The notes below the pieces were generated by a model that worked only from the letters and a program-made list of their open reading frames with translations, made no database searches and had not been told where the DNA came from. From Litsea cubeba (taxonomy: Eukaryota > Streptophyta > Magnoliopsida > Laurales > Lauraceae), in NCBI GenBank assembly GCA_012931725.1, contig CM022948.1:42622685-42686684 (forward strand): a DNA stretch of 64,000 nucleotides, written 5' to 3'. This document shows, piece by piece, positions 12,270 to 25,061 of this stretch. The position numbers and the translations under genes were made by a program. The stretch's first letter is position 1. Every line of letters starts with the position of its first letter.

Positions 12270-13813
12270 ATGAGCCACAACTTAGTCACCAAGACAATTT
12301 CTTCGTTCGAATCCCGAGGGATGAACATCCTGGCTACAAATTCTGAGCCACCACCTCGCAATCCACCTCAAGATGATGCACTCACATGCATCCAACAGTT
12401 GGAACAAGGCCAGCAGAGGATTGAAACTCTGATGGAAAACCTTTCCCTCGCCTTTCAAAATCAGGCGAACAATGAACCTCCTCCGAATCTTCAAGAAAAT
12501 GAGGTAAATAGAGAAGATAATGAGTTACGTGCCCTTACCAAAAAGGACGTCGACAGTATCCTCGCCAAAGCAAAAGAAGAGGATACACTCAAGGAGCATG
12601 GGATCTAGCCACCATATCCTTTGTGGATGGACTCGGTCCCATTTCCTACAAAATTCAAGCATCCTACTCTCCAAATACGGGGAAATGATTAGCCAGACAG
12701 CACGTCATCCACTTTAAAATCTTGATGGGAGCTATCGTGGATCAAGATGCACTCAAGATTCGTAGCTTTGCAAGTATCCTAAAAGGTACGGCCTTTAACT
12801 GGTACTCCACTCTGTCGGAGGACTCCATCCAAAACTGGGCCATGCTAGAGACACACTTCCTGACTCACTTCAAAGGTGAGGATCATCCCGCTATTATGGC
12901 TCAGCTTTGCAGCCTAAAACAGGGGGAGAATGAGTCGACATACTACTTCATTCACAAGTGGAAAGCAATGGCGTACAAATGCTCAGATGTACTGCCACAA
13001 GCGTCGCTGGTCGACATCTGACGAAACAACATGAGAGCAAGGATCCGCTCCATGATTATCAGCAACAAAAAAAAACCTGGGAGAACTCTTAGAAGCTTCT
13101 ATATGGAGGCTGAAACGGTGATTAAAGACCTCAACAGTCATAAATCATCAAGGAAGGAACCAACCGCCATTGCAACCTCTAAACCAAAGGAAAAAGAGGT
13201 CTTCAATGTGCAAACCAAGTCAGCTCCTCAGCCACCAAAGAAAGCTGAAAACAAAGCTGCAAGTAAGAGATCTGAACTCTCTGATGCCTTTAAAGAACGA
13301 GTAAAAAAGAAATACCCGTTCGATGAAGATGTTGATGAAATTTTCGGGGCTCTCGTGGCAAACGACAAGCTCACCTTGCATGAACCCAAAAGACCTGAAG
13401 ATGTTGGCAAAACCAACGATCCTCGGTACCGTCCATACCACCAGATGATCTTGCATCCTCTCAATCAATGCTTCGTTGTAAGAGAGAAGATAAACGAGAT
13501 ATGGAAAAACGGAGTCATCACCTTCGACAAAACTATGGGTCTGCCTCCATTAACATGGTGTCGTGTGGACAAACATCAAAATCGCCAAAGAAGAAGATTA
13601 CTAATTCCTTCAAGGTGGATAAAAAACATCCAAGCGTCCGAAACACTGGTTCCTTACCCAACACTAGACGGACAACCCATATGGGTACATCCCGATCTCT
13701 TGGAAGATGAAAACTGGGAGGTTGTGAAAACAAAGTTGACAGCTCAACAGCGAAGGCAGGCTAGGAAACATCTCCTCAAGCTCAAACGTCAAGAGAAAAC
13801 CCAGCCAAAATAA
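12270..13813 (+). pseudogene. E1 gag (decayed)
   Basis: Gag would form the virus-like particle and bind the element RNA. An N-terminal frame (12270-12608) leads by frameshift into a frame from 12722 containing a Retrotrans_gag-type core: the region around FNWYSTLSEDSIQNW and a following FIHKWKAMAYKC. One in-frame TGA interrupts it at 13019-13021. The C-terminal part has the Tat-type YRPYHQMILHPLNQCFV segment, a histidine/cysteine nucleocapsid-like motif in which the first Cys of the usual YCxYH is Arg. At least one frameshift and one stop make this non-functional as a single protein. Confidence 0.85.
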
Positions 13814-13891
13814 GAAGTCCATGAAAAGGCAGAGACCTCCTTTACCGCTTCTCTTAGGACAACATAAAAGTCCCTTCCAGAGACTTCAAAA

Positions 13892-15535
13892 GTGGTAAGA
13901 AAGTTCACTCTTAGTGATTTCATGCCACCTCAATTCAAAAAAGAAGCCATGCAGGGGGCATCATACTCTTGCAATTCAGTAGTTGGATTCTCCATGGATG
14001 GATACGTGTCCAATGACACCGACGAGTGGGAGGAATCCCTTGAAACAGGAGAATACCTCTCTGATGAAGAATGAGTTCCTGAAACTCACCTTATGCCAGT
14101 AATCTGATATAGCCCCCTACAGTCACAAGGATCCTGGTCTGATGATGAAGAAGACCAAGACGTTGTTCAAGAAAATGTTGTTGACCCAACACCTGCCATT
14201 GCTCCAGTGGAACCCAACCCTGTTGAACCACAAAGAACAGACGAATAAGAGGATTTGGCTCCCATGCTTGATCTTGAAGAATATGTGAGGATCTTGCAGC
14301 GTCTTGCCCTAGAACAAGAGCAAGATCGCGTCAACGAGTTTCCAAAAGAAGTACCTTACTTCGATCCAGTTTCAACATGCGATTGGGACCATCTCATTAC
14401 AAGCCTTGAGAAGATCACTGATCAAGAAGACCCATGGAAAGGAACAAAGCCTTGGTCTGAAAATGCCCTTGGAACCCTAGAAGGTTTCGTTGAGTTGGAA
14501 GCCTCCAAAAATATTGTGGAGGAACCACCTTCGAATCTTCTAGTAGAAGATCCTATTCAAAAGATAGACTTGGAAACACCAGATAACCCATGTCCTGTAT
14601 TCATAAACAAGAATATAAAGGATGATGAGTTACCCGAGTATATTGTTTTTCTTCATAAGTTCGTTGATTGCTTTGCATGGTCTTACGCTGAAATGCCTGG
14701 TTTAGACCCCAAAGTAGCAGTCCACAAGCTTAATCTTCAAGAAGACATCAAGCCTGCAAGCAAGGCCAAAGAAGATTCCGTCCGGATGTGATGGATAAAA
14801 TCGAACAAGAAGTTCAAAAGCTCAAAAGCGTCGACTTCATCGTGAGGAACAACATCCTGAATGGTTGGCCAACATTGTCCTTGTTACAAAGAAAAATGGG
14901 TAGATCAGAGTCTGTATTGACTATAGAGACCTGAATGGCGCTTGCCCTAAAGATGAATTTCCGCTCCCCATACCGGAGGTAATGATTGACAATACCTGCG
15001 GATTTGAGCGGATGACATTCATGGATGGCTTCTCTGGTTACAATCAAATAAAGATGCATACTGAAGATGAAAAACACACATCCTTTCGGACTCCATTTGG
15101 CGTGTATTGCTACACTGTTATGCCATTTGGACTGAAAAATGCTGGTGCCACATACAAGAGGGCTATGATGAAAATATTCCAAGATATGCAGCACAAGACG
15201 GTCGAATGTTACGTTGATGACCTCGCCGTCAAAAGCAAAAGAAAAGAAGATCATCTCAAAGACCTTCGACAAGTCTTCCTCCGACTTCGCAAACACAAAC
15301 TGCGGATGAATCCCCTGAAGTGCTTCTTCGGTGTCTCGTCGGGTAAGTTCCTCGGATTCCTAGTTCGGAATAGAACTTGACCCTATCAAAGTCAAGGCTA
15401 TTCTAGAAATGCCCTCTCAAGAACCTTGAGAGAACTGAAATGGCTTCAAGGAAGATTGGCCTACATCAGACGATTCATCTCCAACCTTTCAGGGAAGTGC
15501 GATCCATTCTCTCGGTTGATGAAGAAAGGAGTAAG
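13892..15535 (+). pseudogene. E1 protease/reverse transcriptase region (decayed)
   Basis: It continues in gag's frame with several stops through about 14791. The entry segment DCFAWSYAEMPGLDP is typical of Tat-lineage RT. A frameshift (between 14791 and 14982) moves the RT core to another frame, where the palm motifs FMDGFSGY and the catalytic CYVDDLAVKS (near 15210) are kept. The thumb follows to SRLMKKG (about 15533), where an unrelated block breaks the frame. No clear protease DSG/DTG triad is left. In an active copy this enzyme would copy the RNA into cDNA. Confidence 0.85.
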
Positions 15536-15539
15536 TTAG

Positions 15540-16830
15540 GTGTCGGTCACCTGTCGGTTAACCCCCAACTGCAATTTCAAAAATATGACCATTGGGGTGT
15601 CGGTTAACCGAACCCTATATGTCGGTTAACCGACAGTTAGCCGTTGGGACACTTTTTCTATAAAAAGGAGTTCATTCCAAGGCCAAATTTGATGATTCTT
15701 GAAGCCATTTTTGAGGTGTTCTAAGGCCAATCAAAGGGGAATGAACTAAGAAGGCTAGAGGGTCATTTGGAAAGCTAAAGCTTGGATTAATGAAGTTAAA
15801 TCACGAAGTAAGCTTTGCCTTTTCATAATCATATGTTTTATGCTTTGACTAAATTATTGGTAAATGATTTTTAGCATATTAACTATGATGTGTTGAATCC
15901 ATTACTTTCATTCAATATTTGATTTAAGTTGTGATGGATTCTTCACTTTGATTTCAAACCAAGTTTGTTTTAAATCTTCTTTAATCATGCTTAGCCAAAA
16001 TCTTTGATTTCTTTTATAGCATGACTTATTTACTTGGTTGAATCTTAGTTGTTGTTTTCAATCTCATTCAACTTTAGTTAAACTAGTTTATTTTGAAAAC
16101 AACCTTGCATATGTATCACATGTTTAGAATTAATTAGTTTTATACAACTTGTAAGCTTTTGATTTTCATATCGTCAACAAGTTAACTTTGATACATGTGA
16201 TTTGCATATCACTTCAATCAAATCTTTTTATGTGCATTAAACTTTTAAATGCTTTAAGCATATTTTGATTAAGCTTATTTTTAAAATTTGATTGAAGTCT
16301 TCACACACACACCATTAGCATACATCTTTGCATTCATATAGTGTTTGTGTGAGTTTGTTTATCAATTTCATATCCACCTATTTTAGAGGCAGTGTAATTG
16401 AGCTTAAATTGTTTCTCTTCTAGTGTTTGTTTAGACACTTCATTGAGAAAGAAAAAATCTCTTGATTGTAAAGGTTATTGCTTAGCCTAAGAAAAGCATC
16501 TTGTATAGGTTGTTGTTAAGCCTAGAAAAACAACATTGTAGAGGTTATTGCTTAACCTATTGAAAAGCATACATAGTGGAAATCCGGTGGGGTGTTGGAT
16601 TACAAGCCAGTAATGGATGTAGGCATTGAGGCCGAACCACTATAAATCTTTGTGTGATGGTGCTTGCTTTGTGGTGATTGATTTTATTAGCTTCCACATT
16701 TTGTTTGTTAATCATCACATGTGACTAGTTGTTTTAAAGAAATTAAAATTGGTCATAATTGGTCACTAATTAGAAGCTCACTCTATTCACCCCCCTCCCT
16801 CTAGGGTAAGGATCCTGGACTTTCACTCTC
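15540..16830 (+). mobile_element. LTR-like insertion in E1 between RT and RNase H
   Basis: Sequence between SRLMKKG of RT and SPLEKECLAVMFAIQ of RNase H is foreign to the pol gene. It opens with tgtcggttaaccgac-type inverted motifs and a CTATAAAAAGG TATA box (about 15658), continues AT-rich, and ends in a C-rich accccc-ctccctctag segment and tggactttca, as many plant copia LTRs do. No matching 5-bp target duplication is evident, and some RNase H sequence is missing. It may be a solo LTR that inserted with a deletion. Confidence 0.5.
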
Positions 16831-16832
16831 CA

Positions 16833-17560
16833 CTTGAAAAGGAATGTCTTGCAGTGATGTTCGCCATACAAAAGCTACGTCACTACCTGCTTTCCAATAC
16901 AGTTTACCTGATCTCGAGGATCAACCTCTTGAAGGTCCTTGTCACAAAAGTAGGTTCTCTCAATGCCCGACTGGCAAAATGATCCATCCTTCTGTCACAA
17001 TTTGATATTAGGTATTTACCACAAAAAGCAATCAAAGGCAAAGCTCTAGCAGACTTTCTCACAGAGCATCCATTGCCTAAAGATTCTCCTAGACGAACCC
17101 ATCTACAATGTGGAGACTTCCTCACCAAATGCCTCCTGGGACATGTGCTTTGATGGTGCAACCAGGACAAATGAAAAAAGACAGTTGATCTCGGGAGTTA
17201 GCATCCTCTTTGTTGGCCCCGACAAATGCATGATTCCACACGCTTTCTCACTACTGGAACCATGCACAAACAGTGCAACTAAATACCAAGCTCTGATCCT
17301 AGATCAGAACTCGCCATCGAATCCGGCATTACCATGCTGGAAGTCTTTGGAGACTCTCAACTGATCGTCAACTAGATGAATCAGAAATTTGAAGTCAGGA
17401 AGACTGATCTGCTGCCTTACTACAACAAGGTACAATCGTTTCTGCAAAAGTTTAACATCTGTCACATCACCCATATTTTTAGAGGTGAAAACATCCATGC
17501 AGATGCCCTAGTCAGACTTGTCACATCTATGGCGATCCAGGAAGGGGAAAACATACAAAT
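16833..17560 (+). pseudogene. E1 dual RNase H region (decayed)
   Basis: The first RNase H retains its C-terminal half: KECLAVMFAIQKLRHYL, then FDIRYLPQKAIKGKALADFL. The second, archaeal-type RNase H follows with FDGATRTNEK, a YQALI segment, FGDSQLIVN and a HADALVRL motif. Together they are the dual RNase H arrangement specific to Tat/Ogre gypsy elements. Several stops and frame changes occur (for example stops near 17110-17400), so no active enzyme is encoded. Confidence 0.83.
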
Positions 17561-17845
17561 CACAGTGTGCAAGAGAAGGATCCTCCCTCCTCTTAACACA
17601 CACCAAGCAGTTGCTGAATGCCACCAAGTGGTTGGAAGTCGGATCTCTATCCTTAGACCTTCAACCGGCGACTGGAAGGATCCGTTCATTGATTGCACTA
17701 TGTTCGGAATCCTACCTGAAGATCCAAAAGAATGGGTAAACGTTCAAAGACGAGCCCCAAACTTTCATTTGGATATTTCTTCAAAAATCCTTTACAGGAA
17801 ATCCTTTAATGGAGTACTTCCACTCTTCTTGTCACAATAAGAGGC

Positions 17846-18904
17846 TGAAGAAACACTCAAAGAAGTTCATGCTGGTATTTGTGGAGCCTATCAGGCTGGT
17901 CCTAAGCTCTACGATCAAATAAAAAGGTTAGGTTCTTATTGGCCTACCATGGTAGCTAACGCAATGCAATTTGCTAAGCGCTGCCAACAATGCCAAGTTC
18001 ACGGAGATTATGTTCACAAGCTTCCAGAATGGCCCTTCGAAGCCTGGGGCATGGACATCATACGTCCTATTTCTCCCCCATCAAGCAAAGGTCATCGCTT
18101 CATCTTCGCCGCTACGGATTATTTCTCCAAGTGGTCAGAAGCATTTACACTTAACGAAATGAAGACCTCATTAATCCTTCAGTTCCTGCGCACCAACTTC
18201 GTTTGTCATTTCGGCATACCTAAAAGATTCGTCCATGATAACGGACCACAATTCCAGGATCATCGATTCTACAGGTTCTATGACAAATACAAAATCCAAA
18301 GCTATCCTTTTACTCCATACAATCCGGTAGCAAACGGATTAGAATAAGCCTTTAACAAGATATTTTGCAAAATCCTCAAGAAAATGATCTCTAGTCACAA
18401 AAGTGACTGGAGCGACAAACTGTCTGAAGCTTTGTGGGCTTTTCGAATCACCGTTCGAGGACCAACCTATAGCACACCATTCTCCTTGGTCTATGGATGC
18501 GAAGCTGTCGTGCCCTTAGAGGTACCAAATTCCTTCCCTGAGGGTATCTCTACAAAATGACATGACTCAAGAAAGCAATGTGAAGTTACGACTCCATGAG
18601 CTAGATAATCTCGACGAGAGACGGCTCGAAGCTCGACAAAGCATTGAACTTTACCAAGCGCGCATGGCTGGATATTTTGACAAAAAGGTCAAGCAACGCA
18701 CCTACAAAAAGGGTGACTTGGTTCTTGTGGTAAAAAGACCAATGGTCTTCGCTCACAAGTCCAAAGGCAACTTTGAGCCAAAATGGGAGGGACCCTACGT
18801 CATCGATAAGGTTTTCTCCAACGGCGCATATGCTCTTTTAAACATGTAGGGTGACAGATGTATGCTACGTGTCAACGGCAAGTTCTTGAAGCGGTACTAC
18901 CCTT
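17846..18904 (+). pseudogene. E1 integrase (decayed; catalytic Glu replaced by stop)
   Basis: The zinc-binding part has HAGICG and CQQCQ, although the second His is lost (GAYQAG instead of the usual GAHQAG). The catalytic core shows the first Asp in WGMDII and the second in HDNGPQF. At the third site the usual NGQAEAFNK reads NGLE, then TAA (18345-18347), then AFNK, so the position expected to hold the catalytic Glu is a stop codon. The core resumes after it (SEALWAFRIT, TPFSLVYG). A C-terminal domain in another frame (18562-18849) ends in KWEGPYVI and a downstream LKRYYP. No chromodomain is seen. Confidence 0.87.
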
Positions 18905-20280
18905 GAAGACTAACCCAATTGGGTAAGAGCAATGCCTACATGGCCAAAGCCTATTTCCAGGTACTCGCTCGTCAAATCCACTCTTTTTAGAATTTCCATA
19001 TCAAATGTTGAAATTTCTAAAGAAACTCAAAACAATGCTTACTTTCATCGTTTCATTGATAAAAAAATCCAAGTTTAGGAGCCTCTCCCTGACTTGACCA
19101 AAATTTTCGGTCCTTGAACCCAAAATTCATGGTTTGAAACAAAATCCTGATTCAGGGATTTCCACCCGAGTCCACCCTGCCTTTTACCGCCAAAATGATT
19201 TTAGGTCAAAATTTACGACCCTCGTGTCTTTAAACAAAATGGATTTTCAAAAACCATGGGGAAGCGATGCTTAGTCGATAATCGCACAAATCGAAAGAAT
19301 ACGAACCACGTTCGACACTTCCAAAATCGCAGGGAAGCGACATCTCGTCGATACTTGCAAAATCTAGAAATCGTGGAGACGCAACATTTCAGTTGATATC
19401 CACAATCCAAATTCCAAAGGTTCATAAAAAAAAACCTAAAATCGTGGAGACGCAACATCTCAGTTGATATCCACAACCCAAAAAGGTTCGAGAAAACTAC
19501 AAATTTTAAAAATTATGGGGAAACGACATCAAGTCAGTACCATCAAGACAAGATTTTTGAAAAACAAGGAAGCAACGCTCAGTCGATACTTGCACCCAAA
19601 TCCGTGAGGAGGCGACATTCCATCGATACTTGCAAGACCATTCAGCAAGGAGGCGACTTTTAGTCGATACTTGCACTTTTGAAAACCAAAAACCTGGCTC
19701 TCATGCAAAAATCGGCTATAAATGCGACAAAATTCGGCTATCAATGTCACCAAAAACCTGGCTCTCATGCCAAAATCGGCTATCAATGCCACAAAAACCT
19801 GGCTTTCATGCCAACGAACCAAAACTTGGCTCTCATGCCAAAATCGGCTATCGATGCCACCAAAACTTGACTTTCACGCCAACAAACCAAAACTTGGCTT
19901 TCAAAAAAAAATATGGCTATCAATGCCACAAAACCCGCTATCAATGTCACAAACCCGGTTATCAATGCTAAATCGGCTATCACTGCCACAAAATTCGGCT
20001 ATCAATGCCACAAAACCGGCTATCAATGCCACAAAATTCGGCTTTCGTGCCAAAATCGACTCTCATGCCACAAACAAACCTTGGCATTCGCGCCAAAAAA
20101 ACAAAATTTCGGCTCTCATGCCATAAACCCAAATTTGGCTCTCATGCCACAACCAAAATCTGGCTCCCATGCCAAAACAATCATTTGACAAAAGATTTTC
20201 ACAAGATGACAAGCTTTTGATCAAATTTTCAAAACTATCATTCTCATTTAGCAATTGCTTTCATCACAAAAAAGATTTAA
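18905..20280 (+). repeat. E1 3' region: arrays of short tandem repeats
   Basis: First come units of about 50-60 bp built around gaagcgacatctcgtcgatacttgc-like segments (19230-19680). Then a dense array (19680-20170) of cggctatcaatgccacaaaa and ggctctcatgccaaaa units. The same cggctataaatgcca theme occurs at the 3' end of the E1 LTR. All three forward frames stay open through parts of the array because the unit lacks stops. These are not genes. Confidence 0.8.
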
Positions 20281-20429
20281 GTGAAAGTAGGGGATACACA
20301 AAAAAAAAGAGGTGTTCACAAGCACTACAATAAAAAGAGTTCCAAAAAAATACATGTGGTACCAAAAAAAAAAGAGGAGTTTCTTTTACAAATAATGAGA
20401 AACCAGGAGCTCGGCCAAAAATGGCCTCC

Positions 20430-23400
20430 AGCCAAAGTTTCAGCTCCTCGAGCAAACTTTTGGCCTCAGCCGTCAGAGTTTCCAAGGCACGCTTCTTCAG
20501 GAATTTTCCATGAGATGCTGGAGAATGTAGTAACCCTTCTTCTACACCGAGAAGCTTATCCCAAGCAGTTCGCCATCGTTTGTTTTCTTGAGTGTTCTCT
20601 TTGAGAACTCGATCAGCATCTGCAACCTGGCAAATTAGGGCCCTCTCCTTGTCATGAGCCTTGGTTATAGCAGCCCATTTGGTCGCGACTTGCGCCTCAA
20701 ATGCTCAAGACGTTGCTCAGCCTCGGCGACCTCCCTATCAAGGATGGTAATGTCGTGCCTCAGCCCGATGATGGCTAACTCTTCTAAGTTCCTCTCCCGG
20801 ACGAACTGCTTCCTGCTCTGTGTAGTCTCATCCATGCATGTCAATTTAAGCCTCATTAGCAGGATCCAGGAACATCTCCTTGAAGAAGTCACCATCAGGG
20901 AAAGCCATGGTCTCAAACCACTTGTCGCCCAGTGCAATGATCCTATCAACGATCGCCTTGGCACCTGTGACGTCCAGACCAGCCTCTTCGGCATCACCGA
21001 GAATATCTTGCACATGCTAGATCATGCCAAATTCGGCATCTAAATGTCCAAAAAGGAGAGTCTCAATCCAAGAGCTCAAAACCCGCGCCAACACCTTCTT
21101 CGTAAATTGAAGAGATGAACAGGATGAAGATTCACCCTTCTCCGTCAGTCAGCTGCTCATGTCATGCTCCATTGGAAGAGTAATAAAAGAACTCTTTCCA
21201 ATTAGAGCCACTGGGGAAAGAATCTCATCACGATGTCTTGCCTTTGTCGTGTCAGAACTGGTTGTAGAAGTCCCTGCCTTCGGATCAACCTCTGGCACCC
21301 CTTGCTCTGGTTCCGAAGAAAACGATGGGATCTCTCTTGTCACTTCATAACCTATCAATGAAACACAAAAATGTTTGAGTATGATCTTGTTAAAAAAAGT
21401 CATTATCAGGGTTATCACTACAAAGTACCTTCTTCAACGACTGGCGGAATACTCTTTTCCTCCATGAACTTATCGGAAGCATCGTCAACATTTGCATTCA
21501 TTGATGGTTCAAAGTCATCGGAATCCTGTGGCAAGTCAGCTGACAAGAAAAATGTTAGCAAACCAAGTCACGGACAAAAAAAAAAGAACCAAAAGAAGTT
21601 ATACCATTTGGAGATTCTGGAATCACTTCAGAGTCCCTCGGTTCTTTTTCATATGTAGCAATCGGATTCATCATCGCCTCATCGGCTGGAACCTCAGGCA
21701 TCGACAAGTCTTCATCATCTGCTAAAAAAAATGGGGGGCAGAAAACAAATCAGAACATGAAAAGTTCAATAAAAGAAATGGAAAAAGAAAAAGGAAGAAT
21801 CATACCTCCACCGATGGTCTCTTCTTCTCGGCTCCTCTTTTCTGGAGGTTCGTCGGCATTCCCCGGCACCTCCTCATTGACAGTAAAAGGGACTTCCAAA
21901 TCAGGAGAGTCTTCATCTCGTCCCTTGCGATGCTGAATCCTCTTCCTTTTGCTTATGCGGGTTGGTTTTCTAAAAGAACCTGCCCCACTGTCAGAGTCAG
22001 GTTTCCCACTTGACCCCTCACAGGATGGTCTGCTCTTGCCGGTAGACTCCACGGAAGATTGCCTTTGTGCCACTTGCATCCAAGCGTCAAGCTCAACTTC
22101 TCCTCCCCTAGTTGCTCTAAGGCCTTGTCTGGTACTTCCCGGACAACTTCAGAACCAATGACACCCTGCTCACCGAGAAAGCCTATCTTATGCTTCTCTC
22201 CAGAAAGAAAGGCCAAGACTTCATCTCAATGGATGCCATCCGAATTCCCAATGCCTTTTCCGAAAGACAGCTTTACATCAAGCGCCTTCTTGGAAAGTCC
22301 CCGGTACTCCAAAAAGCTCCCCGCGAACCACTTCGTGAAGCCAACAGTCCAGAAAGTCGACAGCTCAGGATAAAAAATCATGACAGTAGTGTCTTCAGCA
22401 CTATAAAAAGCCCATGTATTTTTTCCGTCCTGTAAATCTCCAAAGCACTTCACCATACTCAAAGGCGCTCCAACAACGCCTTGAGAAAAGCCCAACTGCA
22501 ATGCAAAGCGAGAAGGTACATACGACTGGATATCAACGAAAAGATGTCTATGGTACACCATTGTGCCGACACGTATGCTGAAAAGCCACTCCTTCTCTGC
22601 ATTTGTCAAGGAGTAATGCCTTCCCTATCCTGCCCTAGGGGAGTCACGGGAGGCACCAAAATAAAAAACCTTCTTCCGTAACTCCGGAGAAAGCTTCACT
22701 GAAGATTGCCCCATCTCGACGTCCCTAAACCGTCGGATCCTCATGTGGGCAAACAAAAGAGATTCAAAGACGGCTTTATCCTTAGCCAATCGAATCATGA
22801 GAGGATCATCATCCTGTGCAGCACCCAAACGGTGGAAACCAAGACAGTGGTATACATACCACTAATAAAAGATGTGGGCTGAAAATACACTATTCATGGG
22901 GAGCCCAAGCCGGACCAAGAAAGCAGCAGCCTGCAGTTCGGTACATAAATAGGAGTAAAGAGCTGGCACCAAAGCTAGCCGCTCTCCGAACGCCATCTGA
23001 TAAGCCGGAAAATTACAATGCGGCCTGATGTGCGATCCATCTCCACCAGCAAAGATAGCCTCACCTAGCCAGTAAGTGAGGTAAACAACAAGATCACTCC
23101 GCAGTGCGATGTCAGAGCAAATGGCGTCTGTACTCGCGAAGAAATTCCTCAACTCTTCTCGCATGGCCGAAGTCTTCTTCGAACCCGGATCCTTATCCCC
23201 GGCTTCTCGGGTCGTGCTATCAGAAGATTCCTTACTGTCAAAGAAATTGGGGAACGAAGAGCCAAAACTCTTCCAACTGCTGGACATGACTTTCGAGCCC
23301 TCCTTCTCCTTCAAAAAATCATAGAAGGCGACAAGCTGAAGTACAGAAGCCTGAACTCCTCGGACTGCTCGTCAAGGACGCTGTCGAAGGGCATGAACTC

Positions 23401-24956
23401 CTCATAGAGTTTACCAATGATAGGCAACCTAGTAATGGCGCTCAGCTCCTTCAAAGAAAAACCAATCTCACCATTCGTGATAACAAAGGTGTTGGTTTGT
23501 GGAAGGAGCGACTCCAGCATAGCCATGAAGGCCTTGTTGGAAAAGATAACGGTTTCCCTAAAAGCATGGACCACATAAAAAATCCCGACTTCCTTCAAAA
23601 CGGCGCCACCAATTAGCAGGAAGCGATCAGTCCACGACTTCCAATCGGAGTCGGCACTGAAACGGCCGTGAAGTCAAAAAGGCTTCACCTAATTGCTGCT
23701 GTCACCGTTGAAAATACCAAGGCTCACCTGTTTCAAATAACCGACGGATAATCAGAGCCCTGGTAGCCGCTGGCCGGTATCAACATGTCCAAAAGGGCAG
23801 GCGACTTCTCCGTATATCCGGAAGGACCGCCAACAAAAATCTCGATCTTAATCACACTGGTCCTTTTCACCGACCTTGGAGGGTCTTCCTCTTAGACCAC
23901 GTGGGAGAAAGGCTCATGATCGAGATAATATGATCAAACATCGATCGGGTAACAACAGTCCTCTCCTCACTATCAGTTGTGTAAGAGAACTGAAAACATC
24001 TTCTTTGGTATGTTATGTCGTCAGGGACTGCATCACCAAAGAAAAAGGTAGGCTTGGGCAACACCCTCTGGTAACAACAGTCCTCTCCTCACCCGATAAC
24101 AGGCTCTTTACCCTTGTTTGTTATGGAGGAACCACCTGCAAATGTTGGAAAAGAAAAAGGATCATCATCAAAATGACAGAATTTCGCTAAAAGAGAATCT
24201 GGTGAAATTTTGGCATGATTCCAGGGCAATCCCGAAGAAAAGGAAAACACCCCGAAAGAAATAGAAAGCTTGAAGATGGGCTCAACATCGCTGCGAGCTC
24301 CAAAACTCCAAACTTTTGAAACCTCTCAAATCTGTGCAAATCAGGAAGTGCTCAACATCACTGCGAGCTCCAAATTCCAAAAATTTGCAAAGATTTTTCA
24401 GGTATGTGCTATCACATCATGCTCCCAATTCAATTTACAAAAGTATCATGCATAAAAGTAAATTGTCATGCATTAGATACTAGAAAACCCTTGACAAAAG
24501 TTTGACCAATTCCAGCCCAACTTGGTCAAAACCAATCAAACTTTGTCCAAGCCAAAACAAATGTTGGCTTGACCTAGAAATCCTAGCCTTTTGTTTGATG
24601 CATCAAAAAAAATATATGCATGAACATCTTGATTTGCATCAAAACGCATTATCATGGTGAGCAAAAAAAAAAAGAAAAAAAGAGAAACTTTCTTGAAAAA
24701 AAAAAAAAGAGGGGAAAGCCAAAAAAAAAAAAGGGGGGGGGGGGGGTGGTTTGGCCCACAGGCCACGTGGCCGCACGGCCAGGTCTGTACGGTCCATAAA
24801 AAAAAAACGTGTAGAAAAAAGAAACAAATAAAAAAAAACACGTGAAAAAGAAAAAGAAAGAAGAAAAAAGAGGAAGAGAATTAAGAACCTTCTTTTTTTT
24901 ACCATCCTATTTCTACAATGGAGTTTTCTTGGAAAAGAAGACTTACTTGAAGCCAT
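20430..24956 (-). pseudogene. Antisense plant-mobile-domain (PMD) gene of E1, spliced, decayed
   Basis: It runs opposite to gag-pol, starting with ATG at 24956. The PMD (PF10536-like) spans about 23640-22226: KSWTDRFLLIGGAV, TFVITNGEIGFSLKELS, RLPIIGKLYEEF, then YLTYWLGEAIF, IRPHCNFPAYQMAFGERLAL and SYVPSRFALQLGFSQG. One single-base frameshift lies near 23340. Downstream, three introns with GT-AG ends (21805-21722, 21604-21540, 21428-21352) are all in phase 1, and the joined exons stay open and acidic. The frame stops at 21149, but coding-like sequence goes on past TGA, TAG and TAA codons to a Lys/Glu-rich, probably coiled-coil, end near 20430. PMD proteins are known both as host genes (MAIN/MAIL type) and inside plant transposons. 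The function here is unknown. Confidence 0.82.
24600..24900. repeat. Low-complexity purine tracts
   Basis: Runs of A, AAAG and a G13-like run (24661-24746) give long frames made only of Lys/Arg or Phe/Ser. They lie in the 5' part of the antisense PMD transcription unit, probably in an intron or leader. Confidence 0.8.
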
Positions 24957-25061
24957 TGATGGAGAAGAAAAGCTTGAAGAAGAAAAGCTCTTGGTCTTGA
25001 AGCACTCTTAAGATTTTTGCAAAAGAAAGCAATAAGAGCAAGAGATCCAATCTCCCTTTGC

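Noticed and set aside
19630..20188. Overlapping + frames rich in Ala-Ile-Asn-Ala-Thr-Lys
   Set aside because: All come from the short tandem repeat cggctatcaatgccacaaa.
24536..24956. Phe/Ser-rich membrane-like proteins on the - strand and a Lys-rich one on +
   Set aside because: They come from A/G homopolymer tracts. Only the ATG at 24956 is kept as a possible start of the antisense PMD gene.
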